Below, piece by piece: positions 44,006 through 53,742 of a DNA stretch of 64,000 bases. This stretch comes from Exiguobacterium alkaliphilum 12/1 (GTDB taxonomy: Bacteria; Bacillota; Bacilli; Exiguobacteriales; Exiguobacteriaceae). The stretch lies in assembly GCF_000714435.1 (NCBI RefSeq), contig NZ_JJMW01000041.1:230201-294200 (forward strand), written 5' to 3'. Position 1 is the first letter of the stretch; the number at the start of each line of letters is the position of its first letter. The notes beneath the pieces are model-generated. The model saw nothing but the letters and a program-made list of their open reading frames with translations. It was not told the origin of the DNA and made no database searches. Position numbers and translations under genes: made by a program.

Positions 44006-44760
44006 GGCGACAGGAGCGTCAACAGGTGCTCGAGGTCGTCCTGTGAGAAATATTTCAGTTCGAGGACGCCACCTTTTCGTCGGGGGCGAATCGATACATC
44101 CATCTGAAGACGTTCCGCTAGAACCGCTTCGACAGCTTCGACGTCGGCGCTCGAGCGTTTGAGCGTCTTTTTTGCTGTCCGCTCTTTTTGCAAGAAGCGT
44201 TCAAGTCGACGTACCGTCCATTGTTCGGCGATGACCCGGCGTGCGATTTGTTCCATCGCTTGTTCGGACTTCATCCCGGTGATGGCACGCGCATGCCCCA
44301 TCGTCAATTCTCCGACCATGACGGCATGTTGAACGGCGCTCGGCAGACGGAGTAGGCGCAAACTGTTCGTCACGTGGCTCCGGCTCTTGCCGACGCGTTC
44401 TGCGAGTTGCTGTTGCGTCAGCCCGAGCGTCTGCATGAGCTGTTCATAGGCGAGCGCCTCTTCAATCGCGTTCAAGTCGGCGCGTTGAATGTTTTCGATG
44501 AGGGCGAGTTCCATGACCCGGTCCGAGTCGGCCGTCACAATCAATGCCGGAATTTCTGATTTGCCGGCGAGCTTCGCCGCTTGATAACGTCGTTCTCCGG
44601 CGATAATCTCATAAAATCCGCTCGCCTTACGGACGACGATCGGTTGTAACACCCCGTATCGCTCAATCGACTGGCGCAACTCGTCGAGCTGTTGCGGTTC
44701 GAATTGCTTCCTCGGTTGGTTCGGGTTCGGGCGGATGAATTTAATCGGTAACCGTTCCAT
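43978..44760 (-). CDS. parB: Chromosome-partition protein ParB (Spo0J)
   Basis: A 260-residue parS-binding CTP-dependent clamp. The N-terminal CTPase region has NPNQPRKQF and GERRYQAAKLAG (GERRYxA box); the helix-turn-helix follows at LTQQQLAERVGKSRSHVTNSLRLL; the C-terminal dimerisation domain ends the protein. The ATG at 44760 follows AAGGAGGAG. It directly follows noc (43 bases), and no soj/parA gene lies between or beside them, unlike B. subtilis. Confidence 0.93.
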   Translation of the reverse strand: MERLPIKFIRPNPNQPRKQFEPQQLDELRQSIERYGVLQPIVVRKASGFYEIIAGERRYQAAKLAGKSEIPALIVTADSDRVMELALIENIQRADLNAIEEALAYEQLMQTLGLTQQQLAERVGKSRSHVTNSLRLLRLPSAVQHAVMVGELTMGHARAITGMKSEQAMEQIARRVIAEQWTVRRLERFLQKERTAKKTLKRSSADVEAVEAVLAERLQMDVSIRPRRKGGVLELKYFSQDDLEHLLTLLSPQDFDSSRD

Positions 44761-44803
44761 GCTGCTCCTCCTTTTTATTTCGATGATTGAAAAAAGCACG
44801 GGC

Positions 44804-45691
44804 TCACTGTTGTGGCCGTGCTTTTGGGATTCGAATTCGAATCTCGACGAACCCGTCTTCTTCGACTTCTTCTGTTTCCACTTCGATGCCGGTCTTTCCG
44901 ATCAGTTCGACCGAGTCACGAATCGTATTGATGGCGATTCGTGTGTCACGGGCAAAACTCTTCGTTCGACGCGGCCGTTTTTTCGGCTTGCGCTTCTCTT
45001 CCTCAATCGGTGTGAGTAAAAATTCGACGCGTTGCTCCGTCTCTTTGACGTTGTACTCTTGCTCGATAATCTCGATGAGCACTTCTAATTGCAACCGTTC
45101 GTCTTTTAACGGCAACAAGGCACGGGCATGCCGCTCGTTGATTTGACGGTCGCGCAAGCAATGTTTGACGTCTTCCGGCAATTTCAACAGACGCAACTTG
45201 TTCGCGATGGTCGACTGGCTCTTTCCGAGACTTTTCGCAAGCGCGGCTTGCGTCAACCCGTTCATCGCCAACAGACGCTCGTACGCCTCCGCTTCTTCAA
45301 TCGGGCTGAGCTGCTCGCGCTGCAAGTTTTCGATTAATGCGAGTGCGGCGGTCGTATCGTCATCCATATCGCGCACGATAGCCGGAATCGATGACCAACC
45401 GAGCGATTTGGCCGCACGAAAACGTCGCTCCCCGGCGATGATTTCGTAGCGGTCGAGTTCGACCCGTCTGACGACGATCGGTTGGAGCAGACCATGCTCT
45501 TGAATCGTCACGGCCAGTTCTTCAATTTTAGCCGGCTCGAACACTTTACGCGGTTGATAGCGGTTCGGAAGCAAAAGCGACAATTGGATCTCTTCTACTT
45601 GGTCGTGCGGCTTGACTTGCGCCATTTCCGTGACGGCCACTTCTTCTCGATTTCCAAACCACTTGGCAAATGTTTTCTTCAACGTCGGCAC
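44804..45691 (-). CDS. noc: Nucleoid occlusion protein Noc
   Basis: A 295-residue ParB paralog. It opens with the short amphipathic membrane-targeting helix MPTLKKTFAKWFG typical of Noc, then NRYQPRKVF, GERRFRAAKSLG (CTP-binding) and LTQAALAKSLGKSQSTIANKLRLLKLP (DNA-binding). Noc spreads from its sites, binds membrane and keeps the division ring off the chromosome. One near-perfect Noc site is at 41942. Confidence 0.92.
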   Translation of the reverse strand: MPTLKKTFAKWFGNREEVAVTEMAQVKPHDQVEEIQLSLLLPNRYQPRKVFEPAKIEELAVTIQEHGLLQPIVVRRVELDRYEIIAGERRFRAAKSLGWSSIPAIVRDMDDDTTAALALIENLQREQLSPIEEAEAYERLLAMNGLTQAALAKSLGKSQSTIANKLRLLKLPEDVKHCLRDRQINERHARALLPLKDERLQLEVLIEIIEQEYNVKETEQRVEFLLTPIEEEKRKPKKRPRRTKSFARDTRIAINTIRDSVELIGKTGIEVETEEVEEDGFVEIRIRIPKARPQQ

Positions 45692-45708
45692 CCCTTATGT
45701 AAAAAAAT

Positions 45709-45734
45709 AAGCAGACTCCCACCGGAATCTGCTT
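45709..45734 (-). terminator. Terminator after rsmG
   Basis: AAGCAGA (45709-45715) and TCTGCTT (45728-45734); on the minus strand a T-rich run follows, just before the noc leader. Confidence 0.65.
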
Positions 45735-45736
45735 TT

Positions 45737-45752
45737 AGTTTCACGTGAAACA
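45737..45752. other. parS site between noc and rsmG
   Basis: AGTTTCACGTGAAACA differs from the parS consensus TGTTTCACGTGAAACA in its first base only. It lies 8 bases beyond the rsmG stop and within 1 kb of parB. Confidence 0.88.
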
Positions 45753-45759
45753 CTATTAC

Positions 45760-46476
45760 TCAGATTAGTGGCTCTTTCGCCGGTGTCCCCGCTTTACGCG
45801 GATATTTCCCAGGCGTTTTTCGTAATTTATCTACAATTACGATATTACGCTCACTCATCTCTCCTGGCAATAGGAACTGGTGTGTCGCTTTTACCTTCCC
45901 ACCGAGTACCGCCAAGGCGTTTTTCGCGTCCACGAGCTCGTCGGAAACTTTCGCCGCTTTGAGCGCTACGAACGTTCCACCGACTTTTGCAAGTGGTAAA
46001 CAGTACTCGGCGAGCACCGTCATTCGGGCGACGGCACGGGCCGTCACGACATCAAATTGCTCACGAAATTTTTTATTTTTTCCAAATTCCTCGGCCCGTC
46101 CGTGATGGAACGCGACGCCTTCAAGTTCAAGCGCGAGCGCGAGCTCGTTCAAAAACGTAATGCGCTTGTTCAAGGAATCGATAATCGTCACATGAAGGTG
46201 CGGGTATAGAATTTTGAGCGGCAAGCTCGGGAATCCGGCGCCGGCTCCGACGTCACATACCGTCTCGACGGTCGTGAAGTCAAAATGAAACGCTGCGCTG
46301 AGCGAGTCATAAAAATGCTTCAAATAAACTTCTTCTTGATCGGTGATGGCCGTCAAGTTCATCTTCTCGTTCCATTCGACGAGCATCTCGAAATAGCGTT
46401 TGAACTGAGCGAGTTGTTTCTCACTCAATTCAAACCCTTCTGCTTGTAACGCCTCAATAAATTGGGATTCGTTCAT
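45760..46476 (-). CDS. rsmG: 16S rRNA m7G527 methyltransferase
   Basis: A 238-residue SAM-dependent methyltransferase. The SAM loop is [28 protein letters not shown] is the second family motif. It methylates G527 of 16S rRNA; loss gives low-level streptomycin resistance. It follows mnmG by 4 bases, in the usual mnmE-mnmG-rsmG operon. Confidence 0.96.
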   Translation of the reverse strand: MNESQFIEALQAEGFELSEKQLAQFKRYFEMLVEWNEKMNLTAITDQEEVYLKHFYDSLSAAFHFDFTTVETVCDVGAGAGFPSLPLKILYPHLHVTIIDSLNKRITFLNELALALELEGVAFHHGRAEEFGKNKKFREQFDVVTARAVARMTVLAEYCLPLAKVGGTFVALKAAKVSDELVDAKNALAVLGGKVKATHQFLLPGEMSERNIVIVDKLRKTPGKYPRKAGTPAKEPLI

Positions 46477-46480
46477 CGTC

Positions 46481-48367
46481 TCACTCCACCGTCGCGTATT
46501 GTCCTTGCTCGATGTAGACGAGTAAGATCGACACGTCAGCCGGGTTTACCCCGGAAATACGTGACGCTTGCCCAATCGAGAGCGGACGCACTTGTTTCAA
46601 CTTTTGTTTTGCCTCTGTCGCTAAGCCGCCAATCGCGTCATAGTCGAGGTTTTCAGGGATTCGTTTTTCTTCCATACGCCGCATCTTCTCGACTTGTTCA
46701 AGTTGTTTTGAGATATACCCCTCATACTTCACTTGAATCTCGACTTGTTCGGCGACGTCAGCCGGCAATTCGACCGGTGCCGGCACGACGGTCATGAGTG
46801 CCGCGTACGTCACTTCCGGTCGCTTCAACAAGATGTTCGCATGTGTCGCTTCTTTCAGCGGGTTTGCCCCGACTGATTCGAGCATCGCGTTCATCTCTTC
46901 CGTCGGCTTGACGACGAGCGACTCCAATCGTTTCACTTCTGTCGCGATCGCTTCGCGCTTCTCGTTCAATTGTGTTTGACGCTCTTCTGAAAGCAAGCCG
47001 ATGTCATGACCGATATCGCTCAAGCGAAGGTCAGCGTTGTCGTGACGCAACAACAACCGATACTCGGCCCGTGACGTCAGGAGACGGTACGGTTCGTTCG
47101 TTCCTTTCGTGACGAGGTCGTCAATCAAGACGCCGATATACGCTTGTGAGCGATCCAAGATGACCGGGTCTTTCCCGAGCACCTTACACGCGGCGTTAAT
47201 ACCGGCCATGACGCCTTGTCCGGCCGCTTCCTCATATCCGCTCGTCCCATTGATTTGTCCGGCCGTGAACAGTCCTTCGATCGCCTTCGTCTCGAGTGTC
47301 GGCCAAAGCTGAGTCGGGACGACCGCATCGTATTCGATCGCGTAGCCCGGTCGCATCATCTCGGAGTTCTCAAGTCCCGGAATCGTCCGGAGCATTTGAT
47401 GTTGTACGTCTTCTGGCATACTCGTCGAGAAGCCTTGCACGTAAATCTCTTCCGTGTCACGCCCTTCCGGCTCGAGGAAGATTTGGTGACGTGGTTTATC
47501 GTTGAAACGGACGACCTTGTCTTCAATCGATGGACAATAGCGTGGACCGGTCCCTTTGATTGCGCCTGAGTACATCGGTGAACGATGCAAGTTCTCGTCA
47601 ATCAATTGATGGGTCCGCTCGCTCGTGTACGTGAGCCAGCACGGAATCTGTTCAATCGGGTCGAGGTCTTTTGACGTGTACGAGAACAGCGACGGATTGT
47701 CGTCACCCGGCTGAATCTCCGTCTTCGAATAGTCAATCGTCTTCCCGTCGATACGAGGCGGTGTGCCGGTTTTGAAACGGACGAGCTCGATCCCGAGTTC
47801 TTCGAGATGCTTCGACAGTTCGACCGATGGCATCTGGTTGTTCGGGCCGCTCTCATACGACAGTTCGCCGATGATGATTTGACCGCGCATGAACGTCCCC
47901 GTCGTGACGATGACCGCCTTGGCGCGATATTCCGATCCCGTGTTCGTCACGACACCGGCGATTTTCCCGTCCTCGATGAGGAAGCGTTCGACGAGCGCTT
48001 GACGAAGTAATAGGTTCGGTTCGTCTTCAAGCACTTTTTTCATATGATTTTGATATTGGAACTTGTCCGCCTGGGCACGTAGCGCGCGTACCGCCGGACC
48101 TTTCGAAGTGTTGAGCATCTTCATTTGAATGTATGTCGCGTCAATCGCTTTCGCCATCTCGCCGCCGAGCGCATCAATTTCGCGGACGACAATCCCTTTC
48201 GCCGGTCCGCCAATTGACGGGTTGCAATACATGAACCCGACCATGTCTGGGTTCATCGTCAGCATCGCCGTTTTCGCGCCCATGCGCGCCGACGCAAGTG
48301 CCGCCTCGATGCCTGCGTGCCCGGCTCCGATGACGATGACGTCAAACTCGCCTGCCGTGTAAGCCAT
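46481..48367 (-). CDS. mnmG: tRNA uridine-5-carboxymethylaminomethyl modification enzyme MnmG
   Basis: A 628-residue FAD protein that with MnmE modifies the wobble uridine of several tRNAs. The FAD loop [17 protein letters not shown] opens the protein; [18 protein letters not shown] and [17 protein letters not shown] are signature blocks. It lies 15 bases after mnmE. Confidence 0.97.
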   Translation of the reverse strand: MAYTAGEFDVIVIGAGHAGIEAALASARMGAKTAMLTMNPDMVGFMYCNPSIGGPAKGIVVREIDALGGEMAKAIDATYIQMKMLNTSKGPAVRALRAQADKFQYQNHMKKVLEDEPNLLLRQALVERFLIEDGKIAGVVTNTGSEYRAKAVIVTTGTFMRGQIIIGELSYESGPNNQMPSVELSKHLEELGIELVRFKTGTPPRIDGKTIDYSKTEIQPGDDNPSLFSYTSKDLDPIEQIPCWLTYTSERTHQLIDENLHRSPMYSGAIKGTGPRYCPSIEDKVVRFNDKPRHQIFLEPEGRDTEEIYVQGFSTSMPEDVQHQMLRTIPGLENSEMMRPGYAIEYDAVVPTQLWPTLETKAIEGLFTAGQINGTSGYEEAAGQGVMAGINAACKVLGKDPVILDRSQAYIGVLIDDLVTKGTNEPYRLLTSRAEYRLLLRHDNADLRLSDIGHDIGLLSEERQTQLNEKREAIATEVKRLESLVVKPTEEMNAMLESVGANPLKEATHANILLKRPEVTYAALMTVVPAPVELPADVAEQVEIQVKYEGYISKQLEQVEKMRRMEEKRIPENLDYDAIGGLATEAKQKLKQVRPLSIGQASRISGVNPADVSILLVYIEQGQYATVE

Positions 48368-48382
48368 AGTATTTCCTCCTTA

Positions 48383-49762
48383 TTATTTACCAAGACAAAA
48401 CTGTGAAAAGAGTTGGTCAATCAAGCTTTCTTGGACCGTATCTCCATTGATTTCGCCGAGCGTATCCCACGCTCGTCGTAAATCGATTTGTACCATATCG
48501 ATCGGCATGTTCATGAGGGCGCTACCGAGCGCCTCATCGATTTGCTCAATCGTCTGTTTGATGAGTTGAATGTGTCGTGCGTTCGAGATATACGTCATGT
48601 CCTGTGACTCGACCCCTTTAGCGAAGAACAAGTTCGAAATCGCCTTCTCGAGCGCATCGATTCCTTCTTCTAGTAACAGCGAGGTGGCGACAATCGGACG
48701 CCCTGCCGCTAGTTTCTCTAGCTTAGAAGAATCCATGTTTTGTGGCAAGTCCGTCTTATTGATGATAATGATGGCGTTCATGCCTGAAATCGCTTCGAAT
48801 AACGCCTCATCTTCCGGTGTCAGTCCTTCGTGCCCGTTCAAGACGAGTAGAATCAAGTCTGCGCCGGCGAGTGCTTGCCGTGACTTCTCAACCCCAATCC
48901 GTTCGACGATGTCTTCGGTTTCCCGAATCCCGGCCGTATCGATCAGTTTGAGCGGTACCCCTTTGACGTTGACGTATTCTTCAATCGTATCGCGCGTCGT
49001 CCCGGCGATATCCGTCACGATCGCTTTCGTCTCTTGCACAAGCGTGTTCATGAGCGACGACTTTCCGACGTTCGGGCGACCGATGATCGCCGTGGCGAGG
49101 CCCTCCCGCAGAATCTTGCCTTGACGGGCCGTCTCAAGCAGTTGCTCGAGAATCCGCTTCACTTCTCCGGCCTTCTCTTCGACGATCGCTTGCGTCATTT
49201 CTTCAGCGTCATACTCCGGGTAGTCGATATTCACTTCGACGGCCGCGATGGTCTCGAGCAACTGCTGGCGCAATTCACGGACGAGACGGGACAAACGTCC
49301 CTCCATCTGAGACATCGCCACGTTCATGGCCCGGTCCGTCTTGGCGCGAATCAAGTCCATAACAGCCTCGGCTTGTGACAAGTCGATGCGGCCGTTTAAA
49401 AAGGCGCGTTTCGTGAACTCGCCTGGTTCTGCTAAGCGGACGTTCGGTTGTTCGAGGATCAACTCGAGGACACGATTGACCGCGACAATCCCACCGTGGC
49501 AATTGATTTCGACGACGTCTTCTCGTGTGAACGTCTTCGGCGCCCGCATGATGCTGACCATCACTTCGTCCACGACTTCTTCCGTGTCCGGACGCTTCAA
49601 TTTGCCGTAATGAATCGTATGTGACTCGACTTCCGTCAAGTTTTTTCCAGAAAATACGCGTGCCACCGTCTCGACGGACCGGTCCCCGGACAAGCGGACG
49701 ATTCCGATTGCCCCTTCACCCATCGGTGTCGAGATGGCTGTAATCGTGTCAAACTCTAGCAT
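48383..49762 (-). CDS. mnmE: tRNA modification GTPase MnmE
   Basis: A 459-residue G protein: N-terminal folate-binding domain starting [22 protein letters not shown], a helical domain interrupted by the G domain (GRPNVGKSS near 225-233, [12 protein letters not shown]), and the C-terminal motif CLGK with the catalytic Cys. It acts with MnmG. In B. subtilis jag precedes it; here an unrelated nucleotidyltransferase gene lies on that side on the opposite strand. Confidence 0.97.
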   Translation of the reverse strand: MLEFDTITAISTPMGEGAIGIVRLSGDRSVETVARVFSGKNLTEVESHTIHYGKLKRPDTEEVVDEVMVSIMRAPKTFTREDVVEINCHGGIVAVNRVLELILEQPNVRLAEPGEFTKRAFLNGRIDLSQAEAVMDLIRAKTDRAMNVAMSQMEGRLSRLVRELRQQLLETIAAVEVNIDYPEYDAEEMTQAIVEEKAGEVKRILEQLLETARQGKILREGLATAIIGRPNVGKSSLMNTLVQETKAIVTDIAGTTRDTIEEYVNVKGVPLKLIDTAGIRETEDIVERIGVEKSRQALAGADLILLVLNGHEGLTPEDEALFEAISGMNAIIIINKTDLPQNMDSSKLEKLAAGRPIVATSLLLEEGIDALEKAISNLFFAKGVESQDMTYISNARHIQLIKQTIEQIDEALGSALMNMPIDMVQIDLRRAWDTLGEINGDTVQESLIDQLFSQFCLGK

Positions 49763-49931
49763 CGTTCTCTCCCTCCAAACTCCAAAGCTTCTTCTATCAT
49801 ATGCATAACGAACCTACTATACACGATATTTGACTTGAACGAAAGGGTCGGACATCTCAGGATTTCATTGCATTCCCCCGACTCATTTTCGTACAATAAA
49901 GTAATATATTTCCAACGGAGGAGTGGATTTG

Positions 49932-50687
49932 ATGCGACAACAAGTAGCCATCCAAACACTGACGGAGGCGTTACGTAAGGATGACGCTGTCGAAGCGATT
50001 TTTTTGAAGGGATCGTTCGGCCGCGGTGAAGGGGACGAGCATTCCGACGTCGACTTATACGTCCTCGTCGCTGATGGGGACGTGGCTTCGTTTTTAACGC
50101 GACGGCGTTACCATCTCGCCGCGTATCGTCCAATCTTATTAACCGATGAGATTCATATCGTCGCCCCGCAGCTCATCGTCGTGTATGACGATTTCTTACA
50201 CGTCGATTTGTTCACCGTCACGATCGAAACGTTGAACGATCAGGACGAGGTGACCGTTCTGTACGACCCTGAGGCGCGACTGAAATCGCACCGCTCGAAG
50301 CTGACGTTGTCGGACGACGCGCTCTTCAACCATGCGTTTGACGCGGTTTGGTTCTTTTTCCAATATACGAAAGCACGTGACCGTGGCAATGACATCTGGG
50401 CGACCGAGATGCTCCGCCAAGGCATGAGTCATTTCGTTTACGCGCTCGCCGCCCATTACGATTCGTCCCGTTCGACGCTCGGCTTGAAGGATGTGGCGGC
50501 TCGTAGCCTCATCCCGCTCCGTGATTGGTACGAACGGTTAACCCCGTCGCAGCATGCTTCCGCTGCCGCGGAATACGTCCGTCGCCTTGAATCAGAGGAG
50601 ACGTTCTTGACTTCCATCGTGGGCTTCGAGCGAATCGAGACGTTTTATCGACAGTTGCTACATCGTGAAAAGAGCCGCCTCGCGTGA
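49932..50687 (+). CDS. Nucleotidyltransferase-fold protein of unknown substrate
   Basis: A 251-residue protein of the polymerase-beta nucleotidyltransferase superfamily: GS(x10)DxD is complete (G27-S28, D39, D41), followed by a helical C-terminal domain as in small-molecule (aminoglycoside or lincosamide) nucleotidyltransferases. No resistance family can be named from sequence alone. The ATG at 49932 lies 8 bases after GGAGGAG. It lies on the strand opposite to its neighbours at the place where jag is found in B. subtilis, and shares a terminator with the DUF308 gene. Confidence 0.78.
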   Translation: MRQQVAIQTLTEALRKDDAVEAIFLKGSFGRGEGDEHSDVDLYVLVADGDVASFLTRRRYHLAAYRPILLTDEIHIVAPQLIVVYDDFLHVDLFTVTIETLNDQDEVTVLYDPEARLKSHRSKLTLSDDALFNHAFDAVWFFFQYTKARDRGNDIWATEMLRQGMSHFVYALAAHYDSSRSTLGLKDVAARSLIPLRDWYERLTPSQHASAAAEYVRRLESEETFLTSIVGFERIETFYRQLLHREKSRLA

Positions 50688-50697
50688 GGCGGCTCTT
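50670..50697. terminator. Bidirectional terminator between convergent genes
   Basis: AAGAGCCGCCTC (50670-50681) and GAGGCGGCTCTT (50686-50697) are perfect 12-base arms with a 4-base loop. It overlaps the ends of both coding sequences. Confidence 0.85.
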
Positions 50698-51239
50698 CAT
50701 ACGACTTGGCGTCTCGATCGGCGCAGCGTGAAATACAAGACGAGCTCCATCATCCCTACGGCAATCAAGAAGCCGCCGAACAATTGGAACAAGACGAGCA
50801 GGCTACTGAACGGGTTCGTCAATAGGAGAAGTCCGATCCCGATCCATAATATACTCGTCACTAGAAAGTACATCCACCGGTTCGCCATCACACGGCGATA
50901 GCCGAGTGCTTGAACGAGTCGGATGATGCCTCCGAACAAAAACAGTAAACCGATAAAGATTGGGAGTAGGCTCGCGAGCACTTCTGCGAAAAAGAAGACG
51001 ATGAGCGCCATCACCAAATAAATGATGCCCATAAAAAAGGATGGAGGCAAGCCGTCGCGACGATGGCGCATCCCTTGCACGATGGCCCAAAGTCCGAGAA
51101 TAGCAAAATAGCCAGCTACCAAATAGACGATGATGTCAAAGAAGAAACGCGGATTCCATAAAATGAATAGGCCGATGAGCACATAAACCGCTGCCTGGAC
51201 GAGCGTCGAACGCTCCAACCGCTTAATTAACGTCTCCAT
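50697..51239 (-). CDS. DUF308 (HdeD-like) integral membrane protein
   Basis: A 180-residue protein with six hydrophobic segments (about 14-29, 33-55, 68-84, 86-106, 121-140 and 143-168) and little else, the pattern of DUF308/HdeD proteins. HdeD is an acid-resistance membrane protein in E. coli; the Firmicutes members have no known function. Start context is CC-poor and a ribosome site is present as AAAGGAG region. It lies between yidC and mnmE where B. subtilis has jag. Confidence 0.82.
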   Translation of the reverse strand: METLIKRLERSTLVQAAVYVLIGLFILWNPRFFFDIIVYLVAGYFAILGLWAIVQGMRHRRDGLPPSFFMGIIYLVMALIVFFFAEVLASLLPIFIGLLFLFGGIIRLVQALGYRRVMANRWMYFLVTSILWIGIGLLLLTNPFSSLLVLFQLFGGFLIAVGMMELVLYFTLRRSRRQVV

Positions 51240-51322
51240 AGGAAAGACTCCTTTCTTCAGCTATCAACACCCTTTCTCTCTTCTATTCCCGCCTTTGCTC
51301 AAACTTACGTCATAAACAAAAA

Positions 51323-51349
51323 AGACTGCGAATTCACGATTCGCAGTCT
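51323..51349 (-). terminator. Terminator of yidC
   Basis: AGACTGCGAAT (51323-51333) and ATTCGCAGTCT (51339-51349), 11-base perfect arms, T run on the minus strand. Confidence 0.88.
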
Positions 51350-51355
51350 GGCATA

Positions 51356-52216
51356 TTATTTACGTTTTTTCTTTTTGTTCTTCTTTTCTTCTTCCGCGAG
51401 GGCGGCACGTTCTGCTTCTTTCGCCGCAATCTTCGCTTCCGCTTGAACCTTCATCTTCTCACGCATCGGGAGCATGATGGCCATCGTCACGATAATCGAG
51501 ATGATGTAACCAACGACCCAGTACATCGAGAGCGCGGCCGGAAGGGTGATCGACATGACGAAGATCATGACCGGGAAGATGTAGAGCATCATTTTCAACT
51601 GCGGGTTCTGTTCTTGACCGGCCATCGAGATTTTTTGTTGGGCGTATGTCAATACAGCCGCTAAGATCGGCAAGATGAACGTCGGGTCTGGTGCCCCAAG
51701 GTCGAACCAAAGGAAACGGGCTTCGAAGATTTCAGGCGTCCGACGAATCGCGTCATAGAAAGCGAAAAGAATCGGCATTTGAATCAAGATTGGCAAACAA
51801 CCTGCGAGCGGGTTGATTTGGTACTCTTGATACATTTTCATCATTTCTTCTTGCAGTTTACGCTGTGTCTCTTGGTCTTTTGAGCTGTACTTCTCACGAA
51901 GCTTCAACATTTCCGGTTGCAACACTTGCATCGCACCCATGCTCTTCGTTTGTTTGATCATGAGCGGTAAAATCAACAGACGGACGATGATCGTCGCAAC
52001 GATAATCGAGTAACCGTACTGCCATGTCCCGCCAATCAAGTACGCTGCTTCTTTCAATAACCAGGCAAGTGGCCAAACAAAGTATTTCGCCCAAAAGCCT
52101 TCTGTCTCAGCCGTGATCGGCTCTCCTTGGATCGTCGAAGGGTCGACACAACCGGCCATCAATAAAATGGCACCGGTCATAACGGCTAACAATCCTAATT
52201 TTAGCTGTTTGCTCAT
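51356..52216 (-). CDS. yidC: Membrane protein insertase YidC (SpoIIIJ-like lipoprotein)
   Basis: A 286-residue insertase. A lipoprotein signal (1-21) ends LLMAGC with the lipid-bearing C22; the five-helix core starts near YGYSIIVATIIVRLLILPLMIKQT with the conserved groove Arg, and the protein ends in a lysine-rich tail (KKNKKKKRK) that contacts ribosomes. It inserts and folds membrane proteins with or without SecYEG. The ATG at 52216 follows AGGAGG. No jag gene follows. Confidence 0.95.
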   Translation of the reverse strand: MSKQLKLGLLAVMTGAILLMAGCVDPSTIQGEPITAETEGFWAKYFVWPLAWLLKEAAYLIGGTWQYGYSIIVATIIVRLLILPLMIKQTKSMGAMQVLQPEMLKLREKYSSKDQETQRKLQEEMMKMYQEYQINPLAGCLPILIQMPILFAFYDAIRRTPEIFEARFLWFDLGAPDPTFILPILAAVLTYAQQKISMAGQEQNPQLKMMLYIFPVMIFVMSITLPAALSMYWVVGYIISIIVTMAIMLPMREKMKVQAEAKIAAKEAERAALAEEEKKNKKKKRK

Positions 52217-52335
52217 AGTTCCTCCTACACTTTCTGTATCGATTCTTTTTTGCTTCATCCCACGTCTATCGGTCAATCCTGATTCGTTCGCGTTATATAT
52301 GAAAGAACAAGTCCGAATTGTCATGAGCGGTCGGC

Positions 52336-52674
52336 TTATCTTGATTTCCAAACTTTCGCACGTTTAAACACATGCTTCAAGCTCTCCGTCACTTCATCTT
52401 GCGTGAGCGTCGTCGCCGGTTTCCGCGCGATGATGACATATTGATGAGGAGCGACGTTCGGTTCAAGCAAGCGAAGCGATTCACGCATGAGTCGTTTCAT
52501 CCGGTTTCGTTCCACAGCGTTTCCTAACTTCTTGCTGACGGAAAGACCAACTCGAAAATGCGCTTGATCCGCTTTGAGCGTGTAGACGACAAACTGACGA
52601 TTGGCCACGGAGTGTCCTTCGCGAAACACCGCTTGGAACTCTTCATTCTTTTGCAAACGGTATTCTTTTTTCAA
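52336..52674 (-). CDS. rnpA: Ribonuclease P protein component
   Basis: A 112-residue basic protein that assists the RNase P RNA in removing tRNA 5' leaders. It opens (M)KKEYRLQKNEEFQAVFREG and has the signature VGLSVSKKLGNAVERNRMKRLMRE. The TTG at 52674 is chosen because GGAG lies 8 bases upstream and the N-terminus then matches B. subtilis RnpA; a longer frame to 52710 has no site. It follows rpmH after a terminator-like hairpin. Confidence 0.95.
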   Translation of the reverse strand: MKKEYRLQKNEEFQAVFREGHSVANRQFVVYTLKADQAHFRVGLSVSKKLGNAVERNRMKRLMRESLRLLEPNVAPHQYVIIARKPATTLTQDEVTESLKHVFKRAKVWKSR

Positions 52675-52781
52675 AATTCTCACTCCATCCTTCGGTTCAA
52701 AAATCGTCAACTAACATCATACCATATCCCTTTCGATTCAACGAGGGCGAATCAACGTTTTCAATGCGATTGTGACAAAAA

Positions 52782-52815
52782 AAGATTGCCCGAGGAGAGA
52801 TCCTCAGGCAATCTT
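52782..52815 (-). terminator. Terminator between rpmH and rnpA
   Basis: AAGATTGCC-GAGGA (52782-52796) pairs with TCCTC-GGCAATCTT (52801-52815), with a C/A mismatch. A T run follows on the minus strand. Partial readthrough would set rnpA below rpmH. Confidence 0.8.
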
Positions 52816-52826
52816 GTGAGTTTACA

Positions 52827-52961
52827 TTAGACAGTCAAGGCTTTGCGGCCTTTACGACGGCGAGCTGCAAGAATGTTGCGGCCGTTTTTCGTCGCCATAC
52901 GCGCACGGAATCCGTGAACTTTTTTACGCTTACGGTTGTTCGGGTTAAACGTTGGTTTCAT
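52827..52961 (-). CDS. rpmH: 50S ribosomal protein L34
   Basis: A 44-residue, highly basic protein reading [20 protein letters not shown] at the start and ending [10 protein letters not shown], the full L34. GAGGAGG lies before the ATG and a consensus promoter about 70 bases further. It is the first gene leftward from oriC, as in most bacteria. Confidence 0.97.
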   Translation of the reverse strand: MKPTFNPNNRKRKKVHGFRARMATKNGRNILAARRRKGRKALTV

Positions 52962-53029
52962 GGTTAAGCACCTCCTCAAGGTTAACGCTCTATTAGCAAG
53001 TTATAGTTTCATTTAAGGCAGTCTTTAAG

Positions 53030-53058
53030 ATTATATAAACTGTTACTCTGAATGTCAA
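53030..53058 (-). promoter_or_regulatory. Consensus promoter of rpmH
   Basis: On the minus strand TTGACA (53053-53058) and TATAAT (53030-53035) are exactly 17 bases apart. Confidence 0.88.
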
Positions 53059-53228
53059 TCCATTTTCCTGAGGTTTTCGTGGGAAAGGAAGACAACGAAG
53101 ACCGATCATCCGATTTGGACGATTGTGGTGGTCCTTCCAATGGTTTGCATCCACAAAGGAAGGAAAGATTGACGAAACGTTAACACGATTATGGGTGTCT
53201 TCTTTACAAATAGCCCAACGAAGCCATT

Positions 53229-53707
53229 TTATCCACATTCTTTATTAGTTATCCACACCTATATGTGAATAACTCCTCTTTTTTCAACAAAATAAACGCG
53301 TTGATTTTAATATTTTCGTTTTCCTCTCTTACAAAAACTTTCTCTACTTTTGCCGCTTCCTCTTTTGTGTATAACTTTTTTCATTTCTCATTCTCTATCG
53401 CTCGTTATCCACAACATATCCACAGTTTATCCACACTATACACAGCATGTGGATAACTGCCTGTGGATTGTTTTTCTTATCTGTGGATAAATACCGAAAA
53501 GCGTTGCCACGTCTATTTTATTTTGATAAACTGAATGTGCACAAACTTGTGGATGAACTTTTAGGCAAAACAAGATATACACAGACTGTGGATAACTGTT
53601 ATCCCCAACATGAACACCGTGTGGATAACTTTATCCACAGTTTTTGTTCTCTGTGGATAATCCTAGTATCTACTATAGAATAGTGATTGTGTATATCGTG
53701 TGAATAA
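53229..53707. other. oriC, upstream DnaA-box region between rpmH and dnaA
   Basis: The 780 bases between rpmH and dnaA hold no gene. Thirteen perfect DnaA boxes (TTATNCACA or complement) start at 53229, 53249, 53264, 53366, 53405, 53427, 53448, 53482, 53587, 53620, 53631, 53652 and 53699; several more have one mismatch. An AT-rich tract (53275-53400) lies inside. The boxes nearest dnaA overlap its probable promoter, so dnaA is likely autoregulated. Confidence 0.92.
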
Positions 53708-53742
53708 GTTTCGCCTACATAACCGGTAAAGGAGGTCTTTCA

